Source of the DNA: CAYOMP01 sp964405075
Lineage (GTDB): Bacteria > Bacillota > Clostridia > Lachnospirales > Lachnospiraceae
DNA length: 12,391 nt
Reading direction: 5' to 3'
NCBI GenBank assembly: GCA_964405075.1
Contig: CAYOMP010000073.1
Location: forward strand, 1-12,391
Positions 1 through 7,631 of this stretch are shown one piece after another (position 1 is the first letter of the stretch; every line of letters begins with the position of its first letter). A model generated the notes under the pieces. The model had not been told where the DNA came from. It made no database searches and was given only the letters and a program-made list of their open reading frames with translations. A program made the translations under genes and the position numbers.

Positions 1-2537
1 CTATTGCAAGTAATGGTGAATTGCCAAAAGAGTCTATATCGTCTGTATTTATGAACGAAGAAAGAGAGCATGAGAATAATATTCAACGAATTATAGAGCT
101 CCAGAATGATGTTGAAGAAAGAAATAAGCATCTAAAAAAACTGGATTTTGAAATTGATGAGTTAAGAGATGACAGAAGCAAATTAATGGAAATATCTGAA
201 AATTTAAATATAGAGATAAACAATCAGTCTGCTCATATACAGCAGCTTATTGAAAGTGAACGTATATTGAAGGCAAAAGCAGAAGAGTATGAGCATGTAA
301 AAACAACGCATTCATGGAAATTGATGAAAAAAATTCAAAAAACGGGGGATACAGTGCTTCCACCGAACAGTAAGCGAAGATTCTTTTGTAGAGTGCTGGT
401 TAACATATTTAGAAATCCTAAAGTGATGGTTAAGATGCTATCTGTTAAGAGAATTAAAAATTACTTTAAGTTTTTAAAGCTTGAAGGAATGGAAGGAGTT
501 CAAAGGAGATATAAAGAGGCTTTGAATCTTGAAGATGCCAGAATGTCATCAACAGAAAACGTTTCATTGAATGTAGTAGAAAAAATAAAAACAAAACAAT
601 TTGAAGAGTATGACAAATTAGCATTTGAACAGTTTGATTCTCCAAAAGTATCTATTATTATTCCTGTGTATAATCAGTTTGAATACACTTATAATTGTTT
701 AGAATCAATCAAAAAAAATAGTGGAGATGTAACATATGAAATTATTATCGGGAATGATTGTTCTAGCGATTTGACACAAAGAATTGATGAGATTATTACA
801 GGCATTACGGTAATTAATAATGAAGAAAACTTAAGATTTTTGAAAAACTGTAATAATGCGGCAAGCTATGCAAAGGGAGAATACATTTTATTCCTTAATA
901 ATGATACGCAAGTTCAAGACAACTGGTTAGCACCATTAGTTAGTATATTAGAAAATGATGAAAATATTGGTATGACCGGCTCAAAATTAGTATATGCTAA
1001 TGGAATGCTTCAAGAGGCTGGAGGAATATTTTGGAATGATGCTTCAGCATGGAATTATGGGAACAAATGCAATCCTGAAGAACCAGAGTATAACTACGTG
1101 AAGGAAGTTGACTATATATCCGGTGCTGCCATAATGATCAGAAAGAGTTTATGGAATGAAATTGGCGGATTTGATGAAAGATTTACACCTGCATATTATG
1201 AAGATGCTGACCTGGCATTTGAGGTAAGAAAACATGGATACCAAGTTGTATACCAGCCTTTATCAGTAGTTGTGCATTTTGAAGGAATTTCAAATGGTAC
1301 TGATACATCAACAGGACAAAAGCAGTATCAGGTAGTAAATAAAGATAAATTCTTTGAAAAATGGCAGGATGTATTAGAGAAAGAACATTTTGCCAATGCA
1401 GAAAATGTCTTTTTAGCAAAAGACAGAAGTAAAAATAAGAAACGTATATTAATTGTTGACCACTATGTACCACATTATGATAAAGATGCGGGCGGAAAGT
1501 GTACTTTTATGTATACAAGTCTTTTTGCTAAATTGGGTTATCAGGTAACATTTATTGGTGATAATTTCTTTAGACATGAACCATATACCACAGAACTACA
1601 GCAAAAAGGTGTAGAGGTTATTTATGGAAATTACTATTACAAGAACTGGAAACAATGGTTGAGAGATAATGCACACTATTTTGATTATGTCTATTTAAAC
1701 CGACCTCATATAGCACCTAAGTATATAGATATTATTCGTAAGTATTCAGATGCTAAAATAGTTTATTTTGGACATGACCTTCATTATCTTAGAGAGTACA
1801 GACAGTATCAGATTGAAAAGAATCCTGAATTGTTAAAATCATCGGAAGAATGGAAAAAGAAAGAATTCGAGATATTTGATAAGGCAGATGTAATTCATGT
1901 TGTTGGTTCATATGAACAGCAGGTTGTTCAAAAAGAGGTAGGCGAAAAGCCTGTAAGAAATATTCCATTATATATATATGAGAATATTTTGGATGATATA
2001 AATAAGGATTTCTCCCAGCGTAATGATATTATATTTGTTGGAGGTTTTGGACATCCACCTAATATTGATGCTGTTTTATGGTTTGGAAAGGAAATATTCC
2101 CTAAGATACTCAAAAAGCACCCAGGGATTAAGTGGTATGTTGTTGGTTCCAAGGTAACACCAGAAATACAGGCTCTTGCCAGTGAAAATATTATAATTAA
2201 GGGATTTGTTCCAGATGAAGAATTAGATGAAATGTACAGACAGTGCAGGCTGGCAGTTGTTCCACTTAGAGTAGGAGCAGGGGTTAAGGGAAAGGTAGTT
2301 GAAGCTGCTTATTACCAAATTCCTTTGGTAACAACGTCTATTGGCGGTGAAGGTTTAAGCTCTGAAGAAGAAGCATTTATTATGGAAGATGATGCAGATA
2401 AAATGGCACAGCTTATAAATGATTTATATGATGATTGTGACAGACTAAGAGAAATATCCGATAATGGAATTGAATTTATTCAAAAGTATTTTATGTTGGA
2501 AAAAGCAGAGGAAGTTATAAATTTGGACTTTAAGTAA
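1..2537 (+). CDS. Bifunctional glycosyltransferase (coiled coil + GT2 + GT4), 5' partial
   Basis: The frame is open from base 3 with no stop, so the true start lies upstream of the window. The TTG at 21 has no ribosome binding site and is not trusted. Numbering residues from base 21, about 12-95 form a Leu/Ile-rich, highly charged coiled coil, followed by a THSWKLMKKI linker (95-104) typical of large multidomain transferases. A GT2 domain spans about 209-455: VSIIIPVYNQ at the nucleotide-binding strand, the DXD-like metal site FLNND (291-295) and the YYEDADLAF acceptor-side motif (392-400). A GT4/group-1 domain fills about 474-838, with FVGGFGHPPNIDAV (672-685) and a donor-binding stretch of GAGVKGKVVEAA then GGEGL (752-779). 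Two different inverting/retaining transferase domains in one chain suggest it adds two residues to a growing cytoplasmic glycan. No signal peptide or membrane helix is visible. Sugar specificity cannot be read. Confidence 0.9.
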   Translation, partial: IASNGELPKESISSVFMNEEREHENNIQRIIELQNDVEERNKHLKKLDFEIDELRDDRSKLMEISENLNIEINNQSAHIQQLIESERILKAKAEEYEHVKTTHSWKLMKKIQKTGDTVLPPNSKRRFFCRVLVNIFRNPKVMVKMLSVKRIKNYFKFLKLEGMEGVQRRYKEALNLEDARMSSTENVSLNVVEKIKTKQFEEYDKLAFEQFDSPKVSIIIPVYNQFEYTYNCLESIKKNSGDVTYEIIIGNDCSSDLTQRIDEIITGITVINNEENLRFLKNCNNAASYAKGEYILFLNNDTQVQDNWLAPLVSILENDENIGMTGSKLVYANGMLQEAGGIFWNDASAWNYGNKCNPEEPEYNYVKEVDYISGAAIMIRKSLWNEIGGFDERFTPAYYEDADLAFEVRKHGYQVVYQPLSVVVHFEGISNGTDTSTGQKQYQVVNKDKFFEKWQDVLEKEHFANAENVFLAKDRSKNKKRILIVDHYVPHYDKDAGGKCTFMYTSLFAKLGYQVTFIGDNFFRHEPYTTELQQKGVEVIYGNYYYKNWKQWLRDNAHYFDYVYLNRPHIAPKYIDIIRKYSDAKIVYFGHDLHYLREYRQYQIEKNPELLKSSEEWKKKEFEIFDKADVIHVVGSYEQQVVQKEVGEKPVRNIPLYIYENILDDINKDFSQRNDIIFVGGFGHPPNIDAVLWFGKEIFPKILKKHPGIKWYVVGSKVTPEIQALASENIIIKGFVPDEELDEMYRQCRLAVVPLRVGAGVKGKVVEAAYYQIPLVTTSIGGEGLSSEEEAFIMEDDADKMAQLINDLYDDCDRLREISDNGIEFIQKYFMLEKAEEVINLDFK

Positions 2538-2563
2538 AATGCTATTATGAGAAGGAGCGGCAA

Positions 2564-4099
2564 ATGAAAAAATACAATTCAAAGGTAATTATTATTGTTG
2601 GCTTTGTTGGAAGTTTGATAGCTTCATATGCATTAGGAAAAGGTTTGAAGTTGAATAAACAGGAAAGTGAAGCGAATAAAAGTATTATTTCTTCAGATTT
2701 TAAATTGGAGGATTGTATTCAAATTACCAAAACCGCTCCTTTTGAAATTGTTGATAAGTGTGAAAGTCCGGTTTTGAAAAAGGGAAATATGGGCGAATGG
2801 GATAGTATCGACTTATTAAATCCTTCAGTTGTTGAAATTGAAGGAAAATATTATAACTACTATTCAGGATATGATGGTGAAAAGTGGAGTACTGGAGTAG
2901 CAATGTCTGATGATGGGGTTGAGTGGGATAAGTATGAGAATAATCCCGTTATAACATTATCAGATTCGGGTTGGGATTCAAGCTATATTGCTGCGAATGG
3001 CTCTGCTGTATATTATAAGGAAAATGTGTATTATTTTTATCAGGGAAATGATGAAAATGGGAAAACTCAGATTGGTTTAGCTATTTCTGAGGATAAAGTT
3101 AACTTTGAAAAAGAAGAAGCGCCTGTAATCACATGTGGTGAAAATGGTGAATGGGATTGTAATGGAGTTGCGGATCCTTATGTTATTGAACATAAAGGTA
3201 ATTTATATATGTATTATTTGGGAATGAATGAATTAGGAGTTCAAAGACTTGGAGTTGCAGTGTCAAATGATGGAATAAATTGGGTTAAGAGTAATGCAAA
3301 CCCAATTTTAGATGTCGGTGCAAAGGGGAGCTTTGATGAAAATGGTCTTGGTGAACCAAGCGTATATTATTCGTCCCCTTTCTTTTATATGTTATATACG
3401 GGAAGAGATGCTGATGAAATAAGAAATATAGGACTGGCATACTCGTTAGATGGTGTTAATTGGTATAAAGAAAATTATAATGGGTTGATTGAATTGAAAA
3501 ATGATGCGTGGGACAGTAAGGTAATATGTGATACCACGTTTTTATATAATGATACACAGGATTTACTATATGTATGGTATGGAGGCGGCAATGAAGCAGA
3601 GCCTGCCGAAAATTTGAATGGAAATGTTGGGGTGTTTACTGTAGATATTTCTCAAAATCGTGATATGTATAATTGGGATTCGGATGCAGATTGGAGTAAT
3701 AGTAAGGCAAAAAGTACAGATGTACTTAAGGGGTCATATGAGATTGAAGATGGACAGGCATGGGTATCAGAGAAAGTTTCAGTTGATTTAAAAAACAGTG
3801 TTGAAAGTGATAAAATATCAATTAATGGATATATGCCTCTTGATAATTATAAGAAGATAGGAATAGAAATTGTAAAATTAAGTATCTATATTGATAATAA
3901 GTTTGTAGTAGATAGGAAATTTACACAAGATGGGGTTTTTGAAATAGAAATTTCCAAGAGCCAGTTAGGAATTACAGATGAAAATGAATATTTTAACATT
4001 ACAATAATTTCAGATTCATATGTGGTGCCTAAGGAGATTTTAATTGGTGATGATGAGAGAAAATTGGCATGGGTGGTGTATAGTGTGTTGCAGAAGTAA
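2564..4099 (+). CDS. Membrane-anchored five-bladed beta-propeller protein (GH43/GH32-like superfamily)
   Basis: The ATG at 2564 follows GAAGGAG (2551-2557) with good spacing. The 511-residue protein has a hydrophobic N-terminal helix (about 7-25) after KKYNSK, with no lipobox Cys, so it is probably an uncleaved anchor or signal peptide and the rest is extracellular. Residues about 65-365 contain five repeats of about 60 residues, each with an inner strand, a YYxYYxG-type strand and, in four of them, a GxAxSxDGxxW turn (111-121, 171-181, 230-240, 290-300). This is the pattern of five-bladed propeller glycosidases. The repeat-equivalent residues before Pro/Gly/Thr are N86, N145, D204, E264 and D323. 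Residues about 370-511 form a separate beta-rich domain ending in VVPKEILIGDDERKLAW. The fold assignment is fairly firm; catalytic activity is uncertain. It could trim, bind or modify the polysaccharide made by the neighbours. Confidence 0.75.
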   Translation: MKKYNSKVIIIVGFVGSLIASYALGKGLKLNKQESEANKSIISSDFKLEDCIQITKTAPFEIVDKCESPVLKKGNMGEWDSIDLLNPSVVEIEGKYYNYYSGYDGEKWSTGVAMSDDGVEWDKYENNPVITLSDSGWDSSYIAANGSAVYYKENVYYFYQGNDENGKTQIGLAISEDKVNFEKEEAPVITCGENGEWDCNGVADPYVIEHKGNLYMYYLGMNELGVQRLGVAVSNDGINWVKSNANPILDVGAKGSFDENGLGEPSVYYSSPFFYMLYTGRDADEIRNIGLAYSLDGVNWYKENYNGLIELKNDAWDSKVICDTTFLYNDTQDLLYVWYGGGNEAEPAENLNGNVGVFTVDISQNRDMYNWDSDADWSNSKAKSTDVLKGSYEIEDGQAWVSEKVSVDLKNSVESDKISINGYMPLDNYKKIGIEIVKLSIYIDNKFVVDRKFTQDGVFEIEISKSQLGITDENEYFNITIISDSYVVPKEILIGDDERKLAWVVYSVLQK

Positions 4100-4107
4100 T
4101 AGATTAT

Positions 4108-4144
4108 GATTAGAAATAAATTTGAGTAATAAAAGATTAGAAAT
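4108..4144 (+). repeat. 10-bp direct repeat GATTAGAAAT, two copies
   Basis: GATTAGAAAT occurs at 4108-4117 and again, identical, at 4135-4144 in the 57-base gap between the propeller gene and the GtrB-like gene. The second copy abuts the ribosome binding site of the downstream gene. The sequence is AT-rich, so chance is possible. No function is assigned. Confidence 0.4.
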
Positions 4145-4150
4145 GGAGAG
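4145..4150 (+). promoter_or_regulatory. Ribosome binding site GGAGAG for the TTG-started GtrB-like gene
   Basis: GGAGAG lies six bases before TTG at 4157. The first in-frame ATG would fall well inside the GT2 domain, after the nucleotide-binding motif, so this site decides the TTG start. Confidence 0.7.
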
Positions 4151-4156
4151 ATAGAG

Positions 4157-5134
4157 TTGAAGAAAGATATTTTAGCAATCGTTGTACCATGTTACAACGA
4201 GGAAGAGGTTTTTGCAGAAACAGCAAAACAATTAACCGGTGTAATAGAAGATTTAATTAAAAAAGAAAAAATTTCTTCTGATAGTTACATATTGTTTGTT
4301 AATGATGGAAGCAAAGATAGAACGTGGGAATTGATAAGTGAAGAAAATAGTAAAAACAAGTATGCTCATGGAGTGAAACTGGCGGGAAATGTAGGACATC
4401 AAAATGCATTAATGGCGGGACTGATGACTGCAAAGGAAACAGCGGATATTACTATATCAATAGATGCAGATTTACAAGATGACATTAATGTAATAGAAGA
4501 GATGGTAGATAAATATCACGAAGGATACGATATAGTATACGGTGTCAGAAACAATAGAGATACAGACTCTTTCTTTAAGAGAACTACAGCTTTAGGTTTT
4601 TATAAATTGATGAGTATTTTAGGTGTTAAATCTGTATATAATCACGCGGATTTCAGACTAATGAGCAAGAGGGCTGTAGAGCAGCTGGGAGAATATGGAG
4701 AGAGAAATTTGTTTTTAAGAGGAATTGTTCCGCTTATCGGATACAAAACTACTTCTGTTTATTATAAGAGAGGAAAACGTGAAGCAGGAGAATCCAAATA
4801 TCCATTGAAAAAAATGTTGGCATTTGCATTTGATGGGATAACTTCATTTAGTATAAAGCCTATAACAATGATAACTGGATTAGGGTTTGTAATATTAGTA
4901 GTATGTGTAATTGCAATACTATATATAATTATATCAAAATTATGTGGTGGCAATACAGTTGATGGTTGGTCATCTTTAATTGTATCTATTTGGTTTATGG
5001 GTGGTGTACAATTAGTATCAATAGGAATTGTTGGCGAATATGTTGGTAAAGTATACGTAGAAGTAAAGAAACGTCCAAGATACAATATTGAGACAGTTTT
5101 AGATGAAAAAAATGAAGAAAACAGTGTAGATTAA
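4157..5134 (+). CDS. Polyprenyl-phosphate glycosyltransferase, GtrB/ArnC type (GT2)
   Basis: This enzyme should transfer a sugar from a nucleotide donor to undecaprenyl phosphate on the cytoplasmic face, making a lipid-linked sugar for use outside the membrane. The 325-residue protein is of normal family length. It has the nucleotide-binding motif VVPCYNEEEV (9-18), LFVNDGSKDRTW (46-57), the metal-binding DAD in SIDADLQDD (101-109), NVGHQNALMAG (78-88), and HADFRLM (163-169). Two C-terminal membrane helices (about 235-260 and 272-296) are followed by a GEYVGKVYVEVKKRPRY tail, the hallmark of the GtrB subfamily. It starts at TTG, supported by GGAGAG at 4145-4150, and begins KKDILAIVV as expected for the fold. 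The gene right after it encodes a polytopic DUF6056/GtrII-like protein, a plausible partner that uses the lipid-linked sugar. The exact sugar cannot be told. Confidence 0.92.
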   Translation: MKKDILAIVVPCYNEEEVFAETAKQLTGVIEDLIKKEKISSDSYILFVNDGSKDRTWELISEENSKNKYAHGVKLAGNVGHQNALMAGLMTAKETADITISIDADLQDDINVIEEMVDKYHEGYDIVYGVRNNRDTDSFFKRTTALGFYKLMSILGVKSVYNHADFRLMSKRAVEQLGEYGERNLFLRGIVPLIGYKTTSVYYKRGKREAGESKYPLKKMLAFAFDGITSFSIKPITMITGLGFVILVVCVIAILYIIISKLCGGNTVDGWSSLIVSIWFMGGVQLVSIGIVGEYVGKVYVEVKKRPRYNIETVLDEKNEENSVD

Positions 5135-5142
5135 ATTAGTTT

Positions 5143-5147
5143 AGAGG
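5143..5147 (+). promoter_or_regulatory. Ribosome binding site AGAGG that fixes the ATG at 5155
   Basis: AGAGG ends seven bases before ATG 5155. The in-frame TTG at 5149 is only one base from the site, too close for initiation, so ATG 5155 is chosen. Confidence 0.65.
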
Positions 5148-5154
5148 TTTGAAA

Positions 5155-6771
5155 ATGACAAATAGTTTGTTTAGAAGTCTTAATGATAAATATGTAAAAG
5201 GACATGAAAAAAAATATGTTTTTGCAATTTTTAGTTTGGGATGGATATTTTTGCTATTACAGCATTTATGTTTAGGCATATACTATGATGATTATGGAAA
5301 TGCAGCATTGGCATATGCTTATAATGTCGAAGGTGTAAATGGGACGAATTATGGAATAGCGGATATATTAGAGTGGGCTAAGTGGATATACAATAATTGG
5401 GGTGGAAGGTTATTGTATGCTTGTGCTATTTTGATTCCGGCTTTAAAAGAAGGAATTAAGCTATATATGATAATGCAGTCTATGGTTATAATACTGATAT
5501 TGTATGTTATGTATAGAGTGGTTTGCTTTTATATGAATAAGCAATCAAGTATCGGTGTTGCTATTTCCATGTTAATAGCATATGGTTTAATAGACATAAA
5601 TTTACATGTTGCAGGGACATATTGGGCATCTGCATCAGTCTTATATATATGGCCTCTACTACCAATGTTTATTACAATTTTTGAATATGATAGGACCTGT
5701 AAGAGGTATTTGGTAGAAGATAGTGTGAATTTAAAAAGATTTTATATAATACAATTTATTGGAATACCTCTTATTACATTATCCCAAGAGCAATATGGTG
5801 TGGCTTTAATTGTGTATTATGGTATGTACATTGTTTTGCATAATATAAAGAACTGGAAGAAATATTGGAAAATAGATTGTTTTTGTGTGGGTTGGTCTAT
5901 ATTGACATATTTAATTATGTTTTGCGCACCAGGGAATTTTGTTAGACTAGACACTAATGGGGATTTTGCTTCATTATCAATTTTAGAGAAAATCGAAACT
6001 AATTTACCTATAATATTGGATATGTATTTAAAGAATTCTATTCAAATATTTAATTTAGCAACAGTCCTAGCCACATTTATTATGGTTTTTGATATGCTGA
6101 GAAAAGATAAGAAAAAAATAGATAACATAATTTTTTTCATAACAACAGTGACTATTGGAACACTGATGGCAGCTACTGTTAAAATTAGTGGACATAATGA
6201 TATGGAAAGAATAATATGTTTGATTTTCTTAGTTCATACTGCAATATTGAGTCTGTGGTATTTTGGAAAATGCAAAATGGAAGAGGTAACGGCTTGGGTA
6301 TTTATGGCTGCTGCATCTGATTTTTGTTTAATAATGTCGCCTAGTATAATGCACAGATCATTCCTATGTTATATATTTTGTGTAATTGTAATAATCAACA
6401 TAGTGATTTGGAAATTTGTAGATAATCTAAATTCTAATAAAAAGATGGATATTGCAATTAGAGTAATAGGTTGCTGTACTTTCTTAGTATTGGCGAATAG
6501 AGCATTTCAAAATAGTAAGGCTTTATTATGTGGATATTATGAAAATAGCTATGCTTTGGAGTATAATCACGACAAATTAAAGGATAAAGATATTACAGCT
6601 GAAAATAAGATAGTATTATTAAAATGTAAGAATAAAACTTATAGACCACAAATGGCATATGATAAAGGTTTTGAATACATCGAATATTGGATGAAGGAAT
6701 ATTATGATTTATCACAAGATGTAAATTTTGTATGGGTTACAGAAGAAGAACTTGAAAACTATAATGAGTAA
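5155..6771 (+). CDS. Polytopic membrane protein, DUF6056/GtrII-like, probable GT-C-type sugar transferase
   Basis: This 538-residue protein carries about ten or more hydrophobic segments (first at about 20-42). Just after the first helix comes a YYDDYG motif (about 43-48), placed like the acidic metal-binding motif in the first outer loop of GT-C transferases. Further marks are NNWGGRLLYA (about 80-89), SQEQYGVAL (about 210-218) and CAPGNFVR (about 257-264), which fit my memory of the DUF6056 family. The last 85 residues are soluble and polar, ending WVTEEELENYNE. It follows the GtrB-like gene by 20 bases, and the pairing mirrors GtrB with a serotype-specific transferase. It probably moves a sugar from polyprenyl phosphate to a glycan on the outer face (inference). 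A Wzy-like polymerase is an alternative I cannot fully exclude. Confidence 0.7.
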   Translation: MTNSLFRSLNDKYVKGHEKKYVFAIFSLGWIFLLLQHLCLGIYYDDYGNAALAYAYNVEGVNGTNYGIADILEWAKWIYNNWGGRLLYACAILIPALKEGIKLYMIMQSMVIILILYVMYRVVCFYMNKQSSIGVAISMLIAYGLIDINLHVAGTYWASASVLYIWPLLPMFITIFEYDRTCKRYLVEDSVNLKRFYIIQFIGIPLITLSQEQYGVALIVYYGMYIVLHNIKNWKKYWKIDCFCVGWSILTYLIMFCAPGNFVRLDTNGDFASLSILEKIETNLPIILDMYLKNSIQIFNLATVLATFIMVFDMLRKDKKKIDNIIFFITTVTIGTLMAATVKISGHNDMERIICLIFLVHTAILSLWYFGKCKMEEVTAWVFMAAASDFCLIMSPSIMHRSFLCYIFCVIVIINIVIWKFVDNLNSNKKMDIAIRVIGCCTFLVLANRAFQNSKALLCGYYENSYALEYNHDKLKDKDITAENKIVLLKCKNKTYRPQMAYDKGFEYIEYWMKEYYDLSQDVNFVWVTEEELENYNE

Positions 6772-6824
6772 ACTATGGAGAATTGAGTTCTTGGTTTATT
6801 GACATAGAAAGGTTGGAATGGAAA

Positions 6825-7613
6825 GTGAAATATAATACAAATCATACCTTTGCGGTATGTGCATATAAAGAATCAGAATATCTTGAGAAGTGTGTGAAAT
6901 CGTTATTAAAACAATCTGTAAAAAGTAATATTATAATATGCACATCTACTCCTAATGAACATATAAAAGGTATTGCGGACAAGTATTCTTTAAAATTATA
7001 TGTTAGAGAAGGGAAAAGCGATATTCAGGATGATTGGAATTTTGCATGTGATTGTGCCAAGACAGATTGGGTAACAGTTGCACATCAGGACGATTTCTAT
7101 AATCATGATTTTGAAAAAATGTTATTAAAAAAGATTAAAAAATATCCGGATGCCATAATGGCATTTACTGATTACAGACCGGTAAAAAATGGTCAGATAA
7201 CAAGAGATATTAATAATTATTTGAGACGTTTTTTAAGAACACCTATGAAATTTAGTTTTTTAGCAAATAAAAGGTTTTTTAAAAAATATTCGTTAGCCAT
7301 GGGAAATTGCATATGTTGTCCAGCAGTAAGTTATAATAAGAAGTTGATAAATGGACCGATATTTACTTCGAACTTAAAGTTTTCTTTAGACTGGGATACA
7401 TTTTATAAGTATGCCTGTGCTAAAGGAAGATTTATTTATATTGATAAGCCATTAACCTATTATAGAATTCATAACGAAGCTACTACAAAGGAGTTTATTG
7501 TAGATAACAGACGTGTTGCAGAAGATATGGAAATGTTTGATAAATTCTGGCCTCATTGGTTTACCAAATTTATCATGCATTTTTATAAGATTGCTTATAA
7601 CACATATGATTAG
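6825..7613 (+). CDS. Glycosyltransferase family 2 protein, small cytoplasmic
   Basis: This is a GT2 transferase of about 262 residues with no membrane helix. Numbered from GTG 6825: HTFAVCAYKESEYLEKC (7-23) at the nucleotide-binding strand, CTSTPNEHI (39-47), the metal site VAHQDDFY (85-92) in place of the common DXD, FTDYRPV (114-120), SLDWDTFYKYA (187-197) and the C-terminal TYYRIHNEATT (211-221). The start is ambiguous. TTG 6783 would add 14 residues and sits only two bases after GGAG (6777-6780), which is too close. GTG 6825 has GGA (6814-6816) eight bases upstream and begins the protein a few residues before the first fold strand, as is usual, so I prefer it. It probably adds one sugar to the glycan in the cytoplasm. 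The acceptor and donor are unknown, but UDP-Galf from the Glf encoded downstream is possible. Confidence 0.85.
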   Translation: MKYNTNHTFAVCAYKESEYLEKCVKSLLKQSVKSNIIICTSTPNEHIKGIADKYSLKLYVREGKSDIQDDWNFACDCAKTDWVTVAHQDDFYNHDFEKMLLKKIKKYPDAIMAFTDYRPVKNGQITRDINNYLRRFLRTPMKFSFLANKRFFKKYSLAMGNCICCPAVSYNKKLINGPIFTSNLKFSLDWDTFYKYACAKGRFIYIDKPLTYYRIHNEATTKEFIVDNRRVAEDMEMFDKFWPHWFTKFIMHFYKIAYNTYD

Positions 7614-7631
7614 AAAGAGATAGGGAACGAT

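Noticed and set aside
1183..1473. Minus-strand open frame opposite the GT2-GT4 gene
   Set aside because: It is opposite strongly conserved glycosyltransferase sequence, has no ribosome binding site and resembles no protein. The same applies to minus-strand frames at 1928-2152, 4762-5085, 7898-8269, 8852-9124 and 9267-9659.
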